Source: Dactylorhiza incarnata
Lineage: Eukaryota; Streptophyta; Magnoliopsida; Asparagales; Orchidaceae
DNA: 64,000 bases
NCBI GenBank assembly: GCA_033032865.1
Contig: JAWHQI010000170.1
Coordinates: 2,849,001-2,913,000, forward strand
Direction: 5' to 3'
Part shown: positions 11,441-22,595 of the stretch, in pieces
How positions within the stretch are numbered: position 1 is the first letter of the stretch
Layout: each line of letters opens with the position of its first letter
Position numbers and translations under genes: made by a program
The notes under the pieces: model-generated
The model's database searches: none
The model's input: the letters and a program-made list of their open reading frames with translations, nothing else
Told to the model about the DNA's origin: nothing

Positions 11441-11578
11441 TGCTGAGTTGAAGGTTGTTGGCGGGTTGCGTCGTTTGCACAACTGTTTTTGCTTTCAGCT
11501 CTTACAGTAGTGGAGTTTTTGCAGTGTTTGAACCAATGTTTTGCTCGGCAAACTATGTTCTTCTCTCACGGGGTTGGA

Positions 11579-12590
11579 GTTTAGAGGACGAGACCCAGAT
11601 GGTGTTGGAACCTACTATGTGGGTGAATGATGAGCGATTCGAGCCGAGTAGTGGGGGGTTCACATTACTGACCTGGGGATGTCGTTGATAGTATCGGTGA
11701 AGGGCAGACGCTTCGAACTGTTTGCGAGCGCGAGAGGGGCATGCCCTGGCGACGCGGTTTAGAGGACAAGACCCAGGTGGTGTCGGAACCTACGACGTGG
11801 GCGAATGGAGAGCGATTCTAGCCGGGTAGTGGGAGGTTCGCTTAACCGACCTGGGAGATGTCATTGATAGAAGCGGTGAAGGGCAGACAATTCGAACCGT
11901 TTGCGAGCGCGAGGGGGGCAGGCCCTGGCGACGCGGTTTAGAGGACGAGACCCAGGTGGTGTCGGAACCTACGACGTGGGCGAATGGTGAGCGATTCTAG
12001 CCGGGTAGTGGGAGGTTCGCTTAACCGACCTGGGGGATGTCGTTGATAGAAGCGGTGAAGGGCAGACGCTTCGAACCGTTTGCGAGCGCGAGGGGGGCAT
12101 GCCCTGACGACGCGGTTTAGAGGACGAGACCCAGGTGGTGTCAGAACCTACTACGTGGGCGAATGGCGAGCGATTCTAGCTGGGTAGTGGGAGGTTCGCT
12201 TAACCGACCTGGGGGATGTCGTTGATAGAAGCGGTGAAGGGAAGACGCTTCGAACCGTTTGCGAGCGCGAGGGGGGCAGGCCCTGGCGACGCGGTTTAGA
12301 GAACGAGACCCAGTTGGTGTCGGAACCTACTACGTGGGCGAATGGCGAGCGATTCTAGCCGGGTAGTGGGAGGTTCGCTTAACCGACCTGTGGGATGTCG
12401 TTGATAGAAGCGGTGAAGGGCAGACGCTTCGAACCGTTTGCGAGCGCGAAGGGGGCAGGCCCTAGCGACACGGTTTAGAGGACGAGACCCAGGTGGTGTC
12501 AGAACCTACTACGTGGGCAAATGATGAGCGATTCGAGCCGGGTAGTGGGAGGTTCGCTTAACCGACCTGGGGGATGTCGTTGATATTACA
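11579..12590. repeat. 179-bp tandem array inside gypsy A
   Basis: Units start with GTTTAGAGGACGAGACCC at about 11579, 11757, 11936, 12115, 12294 and 12472, a period of 178-179 bp with about six copies. Each contains CTTAACCGACCTGGG, GTCGTTGATAGAAGCGGTGAAGG and CGTTTGCGAGCGCGAGGGGG. It lies between the protease region and the 3' LTR. No long frame runs through it. Confidence 0.85.
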
Positions 12591-12808
12591 ACAATTGGCG
12601 CTGCTTGCAGTTGATCATAACTGTGTTTGAATAGCATGGCTTGAAGCAGAGAAAGCATTTCGAAATTTAACACACAATAGTTCTTGCGTAAGCGCAGGCT
12701 TACGACTTGTCTAGAATAACTATTACAAACAAGAGTTCTTAAAGACAATTTGACGAGTTTGGAATATAGTAAGACATTTCTGCCCAATTCCTAGCTCCTT
12801 TTGGGGCT

Positions 12809-14875
12809 TCAAGTTCTGGATGTGGTGGCGCACAGGGCGGCTCCTTGTCCAGGCTCCATCTGCTGCAGATAGCACGCGCGTGCTACTTCCTGGTTTCCAC
12901 TGACAACTCCAATTCCTCCTGGGGTGACAAACTTCATTGCGAGGTGTGGGATGGATGGGATAGCTCCAAATAGGACCTGCAACGGTCGACCGAAAATTGC
13001 GTTGCAAGGCGATTCTGTCTCGATTACCACGAACTGCATGTCGCGGGTAGCCCTCCTAGGGAAGTCTCCTAGAATAACAGGGAGAGTGATGGTTCCTTTA
13101 ACCGGGACAGGACTTCCGTTGAAGCCGTAGATTGGTCCAGAAGCTGGTTGGAGACTTTCTGGTAGGATCTTCATGCTGAGGAGAGCGGTCATGAACATGA
13201 CGTTGTCGGAGTTGTCGTTGTCTACCAGTATCCGTTTGACGCGGAAGCTGGGGTCGCCGATCTCTGCGCTGACGACCAATGGATCCTGGTGCGGAATGAG
13301 CAGTCCCTTTAAATCTTCATCCCCGAAGCTGATCGTCTCTGCCGGCAGGGCAATGGAATTGACGGTGGGGAACGAAACACTTGAGATGGTTTCCACCACC
13401 CCTACTACTTGTCTGCCTCCCTGTGCGCCTTGTTGAGCAGGCAGCTGCTCTCTGTTTGCGGGATGATTTTGCGTCTGGTCCTGTAAGAACCTTCCGAGGA
13501 TAGCTTGTCGAATGAGACGCTCTATCTCATCTTTGAGTTTGATGCATTCCTTGGTGGCGTGTCCTGCACCTCGGTGGAACTCGCAGTACTTTGACTGATT
13601 TCCCCTGCCCTGGGGAAGTTCTCTTGGCCTTTGTAGTGCCGGGTTATCCTGTATTGCGTAGAGTACATTTGTGCAGGAGGTATTGAGCGGATGCGTACTC
13701 TTGGTAGGTTCTAGGGGGTCTGTTCCCAGGACGGTCTTGCTGACGTAAATTTCCTTGGCGCTCCTCTTGCTGCTTCGGGGCTGACTCTTCTCTCTTCCTC
13801 TTTACCACTCCTTCGAATTGTCGGCGGTGAGCTTCAATCGCTTCGTCCGCCGCTATCTGTGCCTCCACTCGGTGCACCAGATCTGGATAGCTTGGTACTG
13901 TCTCCCTCATCAGAGCGGAGTAAAATCCACTTGGGCGAAGTCCCCCCAGGAAAACGCCGCGCAGAAGCTCGGGATCAACCCCTGGGATTTGTCGCGCCTC
14001 AGCCGTGAAGCGACGGAAAAAGTCTTTGAGGGTCTCTCCTTCGTTCTGACGAATCCCTGAAAGATGTGAGGGATCTCGAACGATTCTTCGATTAGTGACG
14101 AACTAGTCCGTAAACTGCTGTGCGAGCTCGGTGAAGTTGTTGACGGATCCATCCCGCAGGGAATGAAACCAAGTGCGTGCCTGCCCCCTGAGTGTTGCCG
14201 GAAACACTTGGCAGAGGAGCTAATCAACGGCGTTGTAGATCCGCATAATGGTGGTAAAATGGTTGACGTGCTCCAAGGGATCGTCCGTCCCATCAAATGT
14301 CTCGATGTTGGGAAGCTTGAAACCATGCGGGATCGGATGGTCCAAGATTTGTTGTACCAGCGGGGAGCCGCGACGTAGGGGGCGGCGGGCGAAGATGCCC
14401 ATACGCCCGGCCTGTCCATACTCTTCGGCAATCACATCACGAATCTCCTCGCGAGTGGGCCTTCCTATGGCTTGATCGACTCCTACCCCTCCTTGCTGAT
14501 GGTGGAGGGGTTCTCCTCTAGCTCCCCTGGCGGGGCGGACCGGATGCGCGGAGCTGGCAGCATCTGAGTATTCTTCTTCGTACGTTCCTTCCTCTTGAGC
14601 AGCTTCCCCCAATGGAGCCTGGTTTGGGATCAAGGGGGTTGGATGATTGGTGCGGTAGGTGGAACGGGAGCTTGCAGGGCTCCGAGATGTCTGAGGAGGG
14701 ACAGCATTTCAGCTTGTTGTCCTTCCATCTGGCGCATGCGCCCCTCCAACGCCGCGACAGGTGCTAACGCTCCCTCTTCGGCGGGAGGTGCGTTGATGAG
14801 GGAATGAGAGGGAGCGGGATCAATGCGCCCTTCCGGGATGGAACCATCGGTGGTGCGAGCACTTCTTCTTGCCAT
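12809..14875 (-). pseudogene. Gypsy A gag-protease
   Basis: Starts at the ATG at 14875 (MARRSART). A coiled-coil-like N-terminus is followed by the retrotransposon gag domain (LRGQARTWFHSL, EGETLKDFFRRF, GLRPSGFYSALM), a zinc-knuckle variant CEFHRGAGHATKEC at about 13560-13605, and a retropepsin-like domain whose catalytic loop reads VDNDNS where the family has VDxGSS. It is broken by a frameshift near 14632, stops in the gag domain (about 14220 and 14105) and a further frameshift near 13640. The frame ends just after the protease with no RT domain, and both the altered loop and the breaks argue against function. Gag forms the particle and protease matures it. Confidence 0.8.
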
Positions 14876-14952
14876 CACTGTTAGTCACGAGTATCGCTAT
14901 GAAGTGAATACTGTCTTCGAAAAGTCTTTGCAGAGTTTGGGGAACACCTTTC

Positions 14953-14970
14953 CCACAGTCGGCGCCAAAC
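14953..14970 (-). promoter_or_regulatory. Gypsy A primer-binding site
   Basis: The minus strand reads GTTTGGCGCCGACTGTGGGA right after CCGCAACA. TGGCGCCG plus a GTGGGAA tail is the usual arrangement in plant Tat-type gypsies. Confidence 0.8.
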
Positions 14971-16277
14971 TGTTGCGGGTCACTCGACACTCTTCCAGAC
15001 CGGGCGAATCGAACCGTCTTATCCCGAGAGTTGGCCGAATGCGCAAAAAGTCACAGAGAGAACAGACAGGCGGCAAGAGAACGTTTTTAGCGTGGAAAAC
15101 CCAGAAAGGGTGAAAAACCACGTGGCCGGATTGGTGCCAGCCAAATACACTAAGTGTTAGGGTGTTACAAACGAAGTTACAAGTTCAGAGAGCGATAGGG
15201 CGCTTCTCGTTACAATTGCAGTTGAAGAAAATTCTCCGAGGGTGATAGGCCACCTCTCAAAAAAGCTAAGTGTCTTGGTGTTGCAGGAAGTCTTCAAAGT
15301 CCGAAGAAGATCTTCAAGTGATGAAAGAGATCTTCGAACCGCGAAGGAGATCTTCGAACCGCGAAGGAGATCTTCGAAGCACGAAGGAGATCTTCGAAGG
15401 AAATCTTCAAGGATCTCTCTCGGATGCCAAAGTCAGATCCTCTCAAATGAGGATTCAGGGTCCCTTTTATAGACTTGGCCGGGGCGACCCAGTAATTTCG
15501 TCGTTGTAACCACCGTAACCACCTGACGGGCCGATCTCGACCGTTGATTGAGAGCACACAGATTGCCACTTTCTGAATATGACAATTTCGCCCCCCGGTC
15601 AGTTCGGGCAGTTTCCGATTGCGACGTGTGAATCCTGCAATCTCAAGAAGGATAGTGGAGCTAGCAACTGCGCGCGCTATCAACTTTGCAATGTTCAAGT
15701 GCGCGCGGATCAAAAGCTCGCTACGAACTTAGCGGTGCTAAGCGCGCGTTGAGCACCGAGCGGGAACGCCGTAAAAGCATGATCGGAGTCGTGCGAGGAC
15801 GACGCAAAGGAGCGGCGGGCGTGCGTCGAGGGAGATCCACGTGGGTTGCGCTAGCGCGGAGGCCGCGCGTGCGCGCGGGCTGCGCAGGCCGCGCATGCGC
15901 GCGGGCGCGCAGGCCGCGCGCGCGTGCGCGCAGGTTGCGTGCGCGCTAGCGCGCAGGTTGCGTGCGCGCTAGCGCGCAGGTTGCGCGCGCGCGCTAGCAC
16001 GCAGGTTGCGCGCGCGCGCTAGCTCGCAGGCCGCGCGCGTGCGGTTGTGTGCGAACGCGACGCGATCATGTGCGCGGTCACGCGCGTTCGGTCGTGCGCG
16101 TGCGGTTGGGCGTGATGTCGAGCGCGACTGCGCGTGGTTGTTTGCGGAGATAGTGGGTTTGACTCTCTTTTGGTTAAACCTACTTTCTCGCCCATGACCC
16201 TATTATCTTAGTGGATGAGTTGTGTTTTTGTCTAACCGCAGCCCGAATTTCTCTACATAATATATGACAACCCATCA
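14971..16277 (-). mobile_element. Gypsy A 5' LTR
   Basis: On the minus strand it runs TGATGGGTTGTC ... CCGCAACA (1,307 bp). A TATA box CTATAAAAGG (minus) is at about 15463-15472. Downstream of it is a short array of GCGAAGGAGATCTTCGAA-like 18-bp units (about 15300-15400). U3 holds a GC-rich block of GCGCGCTAGCGCGCAGG units at about 15845-16050. Confidence 0.8.
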
Positions 16278-16282
16278 GAGGC

Positions 16283-18390
16283 GACGAGCTAGAGTAGGGA
16301 GGAGTTATGTTATAGAGGAAGAATCATGCATGCTTTGTGTGGGGCAGTTGGTTTGCCAATGTAAACTTTAGAGGTTTCAAAATAAAGGTTTGTTATTTAT
16401 TTATTTTTTGTGAATTTTTTTAGTTTGCTAGGAGCCAAATGAACTTTGCTAGTTACATCACGCTAGAATTGTTATTCCTTGCGCTCATTACAAGGATATC
16501 AAGTTGTACATAGTCTTGTGTAATTCCTCAAAGTTGTGGATCAAGTCAAATTGGCCATCTAACTAGGTTAAGTGACCCGAGTTTGATCAATTAGACAATT
16601 AAAAAAAGTTGATCAAATGATTTATGTATTAGAATTAAGAATATAGAACGGCCCTGCATTCCATAGGATCGACCTGTGGCCCAGGTGGTTAGGATGTTTC
16701 TGAATGCTTCTACTCCTTTGGTTCTATGAATCTCAACTGACATTGCTTTTTAAGTGATCCAGTAATGACTCACTTAGGCCATAGAAGTTCACCGCTGTCT
16801 TTTAAGGTCGTGATGGAGTCAAGTTGGACCATATATGAGTCAAATTGGTGTGATTATCCAAACATGTAATTTTTCATGTTAAGACCATTTAATTACCATT
16901 CACATAAGATTTTGTATTGCTAGAAATGTCATTTATATATGACCCATCATGAATTTCGACAATCAAATGTTAGATGTACTGAGGTTGACCAAAATGATCG
17001 GAGTTGTGCAAAATTATAGCAACTGGGGGAAACCGGTCTTGATTGACTTAATTGGCCATAATGGGGTCCCATGGAGTCCACTTGGTCATGGTGGACCCCT
17101 CAAGGGTTAGCATGACCTAAGTTAAACATGGATTTGATAAACCAAGTCACTCGACCTATGAAGACCTTCTAAGACCCATGCTGACCACCACCCTATTTAG
17201 CTTAGTGAGTATGACCAACTAAGATGGCAAAGAAAAGATGACCTAAATATCTCCCCACCTACCTTCGAAATCCAGACCCCTTAAGGGATTTGCTTAAAAG
17301 ATCAAGCCACTGGTGGGTCCATTTCTAAAATTTTATAGGATAACCTTCACCTCAGTACCCTCCCTAGAGGCCACACATGTCCCTTAATTCATGGCATGTC
17401 AGATATGAAGCTCGAATCCCCAACTCTACTATCCCCTCACTCTATATTGTTTTCTACATGCATAAGTTGGCCCAGCTCTTGTAAACAGTGAAGAGAACCA
17501 TGGCGAGTTGTAGGTCATTAACATAGGTCTTGAAAGCTTTTAACTATTAGAAATGTATTTATCAAAGCGGTTTGGCCACCACTCTCAATCTAAGACTTAC
17601 TTCTCTGAGGTAAGATCTACATTTAGTATTAGTTCATTTAATGAGACATAAATGTCTTCTTCCTCCTCTATGTCCAGCTCGTTTCAAATTCAGAGTATAT
17701 CTTGTCGACGACGCCATCTTTGAATAGATCCATCTGGACTGTAGCTACAACCCCCATGGTAGTATCTCTAGCCATCGAGGCTTTCTTGATTGATGTCCCT
17801 GGCCACTGTTTAAGAGTGTAATGGTCTCATTCAAGGCTGTATCGATAGTCTCCCCACAACAACATTGTAGGAACTCATCGTCATGGCTTTAGCAATGAGA
17901 GCATCATTGTTAGGCCTCATGCAGGGTGGTTGACTCGACCATAGAGTTCCCTTTTATCACTTTAGATGACTGCGGCGTTGCCTGAAGCAAGATTTCGGCA
18001 GCAATGCGTAGATTGAAGTTAGCATGAGAATGGTATGACCACTGCTTCCTTGATCAAATAATGAGTTGGCTCAACTTAGGTAGCTTAGAAAGACCATCTA
18101 AGAAATTAAATGTTCCATTGGCCTTACACTTATGTCCCATGGTGATTTTTTTCTTTGCAAGAGCAACATAAGCCTATGTTTCCACAATATTTTTATTTGG
18201 ATGGAGACAATTTCCTAATGGGCATTCTATCTAAGTTTATAGTATTACATATTTTGAAGAATTCAGTTGGGTGATAGCCTCAGAGTTTGTAATAGCGGGT
18301 TTTTTTTACCCCCATTGTTTATTAAAATGACTCTCTTATTTGAGTTGACCACCTTAGAAAAATGATAAACTAATGTTGTTTAGCTTTGTA
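16283..18390. other. 2.1 kb with no recognisable gene
   Basis: Moderately AT-rich with no open frame of useful length, no clear terminal repeats and no tandem repeats. Phrases such as TAAGTGACCCGAGTTTGATCAATTAG look like an old, heavily mutated repeat, but I cannot assign it. Confidence 0.3.
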
Positions 18391-18740
18391 TGAGTCGGCT
18401 TGAAAAAGTGGATAATATCTCAAATATTATGATTTGGGTTGTTGTAAATGGTATCATAATCGGATCTCCCATAATACAATATGTGATTCCGGTTTGAAAC
18501 ATAAGTTACGGGGCCTTTATCATCTCGAATTCGACGAGAGTGGTCTGATGATAAAGAGTATCTTTGGGGCCATAAAGCTCGAAGATATAGTAGCTCATGA
18601 CAGACTTATAGTAGAAATGATGTGTATGAGTGAACTTAATCTCACATCAAAATTAGCGGAAAAATTACTGAATTTAAGGAATAATTTAAACTTTCTCATA
18701 TCAAATACAAATACTCATAGCAAGTGATAAAGTTCTAATA
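18391..18740 (+). mobile_element. Possible old LTR/PBS junction
   Basis: GGATAATATCTCAAATATTATGATTTGGG followed by GTTGTAAATGGTATCATAATC resembles a repeated plant motif where an LTR end meets a TGGTATCA-type PBS. The following 98-residue frame (18434-18727) has no recognised domain. No partner LTR is found nearby. The sequence from 18741 to 19047 is AT-rich and featureless. Confidence 0.3.
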
Positions 18741-19047
18741 GTAACTTCATAGTCAAGTGAGCAATATGCGGGCGTAATTCTTGGATGGGTAACCTTTTGG
18801 ATAGTACTCATAGGTCATCTTAGAAAATTCATAAAATTGCGCTGTTCAATTTAATATAGCATATGCTGAACCAAAATAGATAATAACTTATATATTGTGG
18901 TCAACATCGAAAAAATTTCCGCGAGTTTTCTCAACATACCTATTTTTAAGAGGGGAGGTAAATGTAATTTCTAAACTAAGAGGGGCACAACCTGTAATTA
19001 TACAAACTTACAGGGGAGGTCATGATAATTAACCATATATATATATT

Positions 19048-19953
19048 TGTTAGATTTTTTGAAGTGAGCTAACGCCCGGCGCTAGCGCTACCGCCGGCGT
19101 TAGCTCCTTCTCGCCCCCCCTATTTTGCCTATAAATAGAGGGGTACCCCCCTCTAAGAGCATGCATTCTGAAAGTGGCGAGTACTATCATCTACTTTGAG
19201 CGAGTTAGAGATACCAGAGTGCTACCAGGCGAGCATCGAACTTGGAGTAAGTTCGGCAAGCGACCTAGGAAGAGTTACCTACTCGCGCGATACCGCCCGG
19301 CGCTAGTGCTAGCACTCGCGGTAGCGAGAAGAGGAGAAGCGGCGAGTAGCGAGTATCGACTAGCAGCGACTAGCGATTGAGGAGTGCGAGCAGCAAGCTT
19401 GCGAGTAGCATAGCTAACGCTGGGCGTTAGCGTTAACGCCGGCGGTAGCGAGTAACGAGTATCACCTGCGCGGTGTGCTCCGGAGGAGAAGCGGACCTTG
19501 TCCGTGACCAAGTTCTTTTCTACTTTTGGCTGTCGTGAATCAAGTTGGATGCAACTTGTATTCAGTCTTGTCCATTTGTAACTAGCTGCCAAGAGTTATT
19601 ATTGTGAAAGCTTATGTCACTACAACAATTTCTGCCTTTAGCAACACTTTATTCTGCAACATTCAAAAAATGTTGCCTAAACATTGAATAGAGAACAGTT
19701 TATAAATGTTGCCATTAAGTAATAGTTTTAGGCAACATTTGTGACGCAACATGCAATAAATGTTCTCTTATCAATTATTGAGAACAGTTTTGAAATGTTG
19801 TTTTTGTCGACGCACTTTAAGCAACAATTATGCGATGTTACTTTTTAAAATAATCTTTTGCAACACATTAAAAATGTTCCTATAGCTTTCATCGTTTGAT
19901 GTCCTTATTCTCCTGTTGGTTGACGTGTTCTTCCGACTTCAAAATATTTCACA
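19048..19953 (+). mobile_element. Copia 5' LTR (with MITE)
   Basis: Runs TGTTAGATTTTTTG ... TATTTCACA, directly followed by the PBS. A near-perfect hairpin (GCTAACGCCCGGCG / CGCCGGCGTTAGC) lies at 19067-19105 and the TATA box CTATAAATAG at 19129-19138. It differs from the 3' LTR by scattered substitutions, small indels and the 270-bp insertion at 19618. Confidence 0.9.
19618..19887. mobile_element. CACTA-like MITE in the copia LTR
   Basis: These about 270 bp are absent from the 3' LTR, where CTTATG joins TTCATCG directly. The insert starts CACTACAACAATTTCTGCC, a CACTA-type terminus, and carries repeated AAATGTTGC / GCAACATTT blocks in both orientations. The right end (ATGTTCCTATAGC) is decayed, so the inverted repeat and 3-bp duplication are not clean. 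Confidence 0.65.
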
Positions 19954-19965
19954 TGGTATCAGAAG
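19954..19965 (+). promoter_or_regulatory. Copia primer-binding site
   Basis: TGGTATCAGAAG immediately follows the LTR end CACA. It pairs with the 3' end of initiator tRNA-Met, which primes minus-strand DNA synthesis. Confidence 0.9.
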
Positions 19966-19995
19966 GATAGTGGGAACAAGGACTGAGCAACCAAG

Positions 19996-22095
19996 ATGGA
20001 CGGCGGAGGAGGGTATGCTAGGGGACTTGGCATTGAGCTGCTCACCCAGACCAACTACAAGAAGTGAAAGTCTTGCTTGGAGAGTTACTTGCTTGGAGAG
20101 GACCTATGGGAGGTCATTGGAGGAGAAGAGCAGACAGAAGTTTTTCAATCGAAGACAATGGTCAAGCTGTGAGAGCTTGGAGGAAGACCAACGCCAAGGC
20201 GGAGTTCACCTTGAAGAGAGTCATTTCACCTGACTTGTTCGACCACATCATAGGTTGCAAGTCAGCATCTGAGATCTGGATAGCCCTCGATGGGTTATTC
20301 AACAAGAAGAATGTAGCGCGGCTACAATTCCTGGAGAATGAGTTGGCAAGGTCGACTCAAGGTGAGATGGGGATATCCACCTTCTTCCTGAAGGTGAAGA
20401 ACCTGGGTGGGGAGATCTCGGCCTTGGACCCTGAAGAGCCAATCTCAGAGGCGAAGTTGAAGCGACACATACTCCGAGGCTTGAGGAAGGAGTATGTCCC
20501 CTTCGTTACTTCTGTGCAAGGATGGGCTACTCAGCCCTCCCTTATGGAGCTAGAGAACCTGCTGTCGTCAAAGGAGAGCTTGGCGAAGCAGATGGCGGGA
20601 GTATCCATCTCAGGAGGAGATGACGAGGCCTTGTTCTCAGGAAAGAGGAGATCCTGGGATAAGAAAAAGAAGAACTCCGGAGATGGACCTTCAACGTCAT
20701 CTCAGGGAGATGGGAGGAAGTTCCTCCCTGCGCGCGATGAGATGGGGAGATCCCTTTTCTTTGCCTGTAGGAAGTACGGGCACATGACAAAGGACTGTCG
20801 GTCCAATCTGAAGGCCGGTCATGTTGCTAACAAGGAGGGAGATCACCAGAGAGGTGGAGGAAGAGGTGGAGGTCACCAGGGCGGTGAGAGGGGGGACAAT
20901 TGTTTCCTAGCAGAGATGACGACAACGTCAGTCGATATCTTAGCCTCCATCAACCTTGAGAACGACTGGATAGTGGATTCCGGTTGCGGGCATCATCTCA
21001 CCGGAGATATGTCCAAGTTCGTCTTCTTGGAAGCATATGAAGGAACGAATGCTATCATCACTGCGGATGATACTATACATCCTGTGGAGCGAGAAGGGAA
21101 GGTGTCCCTTGGGAGTAAAGAGAAGCCAGTGACACCGAAGAGTGTGTATCACGTGCCTGGCATGAAAAAGAACCTCTTCTCGGTTGCTAACGCAGTGGAT
21201 GCTGGATACCACGTGCTATTTGGACCGAAGGAGGTGAAGTTCCTGAAGAACCTTTCGTCTGTCGATGCTGACGTCACGCTCACCGGGAGAAGGGTGAAGG
21301 ATTTGTATTTTTTGTCTGCAAATGCCTACGTGGACAAGCTGAAGACAAACGACAGCGTTGTGATCTGGCATGAGAGGCTGGGTCATGTGGGGATGGACAA
21401 GCTGAAGATGATGGCGGCAAAGGGCCTAGTGAGTGGCTTGCCTCATCTCTCTTCCTACGACGACGACCATGTGTGCGACGGATGCCAATATGGAAAGTCA
21501 CATCGACTTCCATTTGACAAGTCGGAGACCAGGTGTAAAGCACCTCTTGAGTGCGTACATGCTGACGTTATGGGGCCGTGCGCCACCCTTACTTATGGAG
21601 GCAATAAGTATGCGCTGGTTCTGGTGGATGATTACACCCGCTATATGTGGGTATACTTTCTGAGAGAGAAGTCAGAAGTATTCGAGAAGTTCCTAGAGTG
21701 GAAGGAGCTTGTGGAAGGGAGGTTGAACCGCAGAGTTAAGAATCTGAGAAGCGACAATGGAGGGGAGTTTACCTCCAATGAGTTTGCTTCTTTCTGTAGG
21801 AGGTTCGACATTCAGCGGGAGCTCTCTTGCGCTCACACCCCTCAACAGAATGGGGTGGCAGAGAGGAAGATCCGCCATCTGGTGGAGACTACCAGGAGTT
21901 GGCTACATGCCAAGAGCATTCCCAAGGCCTTATGGGCAGAGGGAATGGCTTGTGCTGCTCATGTGATCAACCGACTACCTCTGAGTCCTAACAGGATGGT
22001 GTCTCCACACCAGCTCATGTTCGGGGAGAAGCCAAATGTGGGTCACATGAAAGTTTTTGGTTATACCTGCTTCGTGCACGTCCCGGACGCTCAGA
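19996..22095 (+). pseudogene. Copia gag-protease-integrase (5' part)
   Basis: Starts at the ATG at 19996, the same N-terminus as the gag at 678. A TGA at 20065-20067 replaces the Trp codon and a one-base deletion near 20140-20150 shifts the frame. From there the frame is open. Order: gag (UBN2-like, KSASEIWIALDGLF), a zinc knuckle lacking its first Cys (CRKYGHMTKDC, about 20765), protease with VDSG (about 20976), GAG-pre-integrase with HxxxH/CxxC (about 21366-21490), then the integrase core with Asp in HADVMGP, Asp in RSDNGGEF and Glu in GVAERK. The hAT element cuts the frame after codon DAQ. Integrase would insert the cDNA; here the enzyme is split. Confidence 0.9.
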
Positions 22096-22320
22096 TAGTC
22101 CTGAACAAAAAAACCAGGCCTGACGGGCCGGCCCGAGCCCGGCCCGGTCAAGCCCGGCCCGGTTCAGGCCCGAACCGGGCCGAGCACTTACCCGGGGCCC
22201 TTACAGGGCCCCGGTTTGGAGACGTTACCCGGCCCGGTCCGGGCCGGGTAAAGCCCGATAATCGGGCTAGCCCGAGACCGGGCCGGGCAAAGCCCGAACC
22301 GGTCTCGGGCTAGGCCCGAT

Positions 22321-22440
22321 TGAGCCTAACGGCTCTTATTAGAGCCGTTAGGCTCATCATGGCAGCATGGCTGCCATGTGGCTGCCATGCTGCCATGAAA
22401 GAGCAGCCAACGGCTCTATTAGAGCCGTTGGCTGCTCTTT
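22321..22440. repeat. Three consecutive hairpin palindromes in the hAT 5' subterminal region
   Basis: 22321-22356 has 16-bp arms around TATT. 22359-22396 has 12-bp arms (ATGGCAGCATGG / CCATGCTGCCAT). 22398-22440 has 20-bp arms around ATT, with the core CCAACGGCTCT. All arms are perfect. They lie between the terminal GC blocks and the transposase start, where hAT transposases bind subterminal repeats. Confidence 0.85.
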
Positions 22441-22546
22441 ATAATAATATAATATATTATTATATTTTTTTTATTTTTTATTTAATTAAAAAAAACAAAA
22501 AAAATCCTATAAATACCCCCCTCCCCTCTCTCTTTTCTCACACCCC

Positions 22547-22586
<40 letters not shown>

Positions 22587-22595
22587 GCTCTCCCA

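Larger units (their letters stand above)
10355..16277 (-). mobile_element. Gypsy 'A': non-autonomous Tat-like LTR retrotransposon
   Basis: A 5.9-kb element on the minus strand. The duplication GAGGC flanks it perfectly (10350-10354 and 16278-16282). The two LTRs end in CCGCAACA, and a PBS sits next to the right-hand (5') LTR. Internally it has gag and a protease domain, then a six-unit 179-bp array where RT, RNase H and integrase should be. With no polymerase it would have needed help from a full relative. The LTR end, TATA context and PBS resemble those of elements E, G and the LTR at 27848, so these form one superfamily. Confidence 0.85.

Noticed and set aside
12509..13007. Minus frames downstream of the gypsy A protease as an RT start
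   Set aside because: No RT motifs (for example YxDD or the palm blocks) are visible, and stops accumulate directly after the protease.
18434..18727. 97-residue frame as a host gene
   Set aside because: No recognised domain, no promoter context, and it follows a PBS-like junction; too little support.
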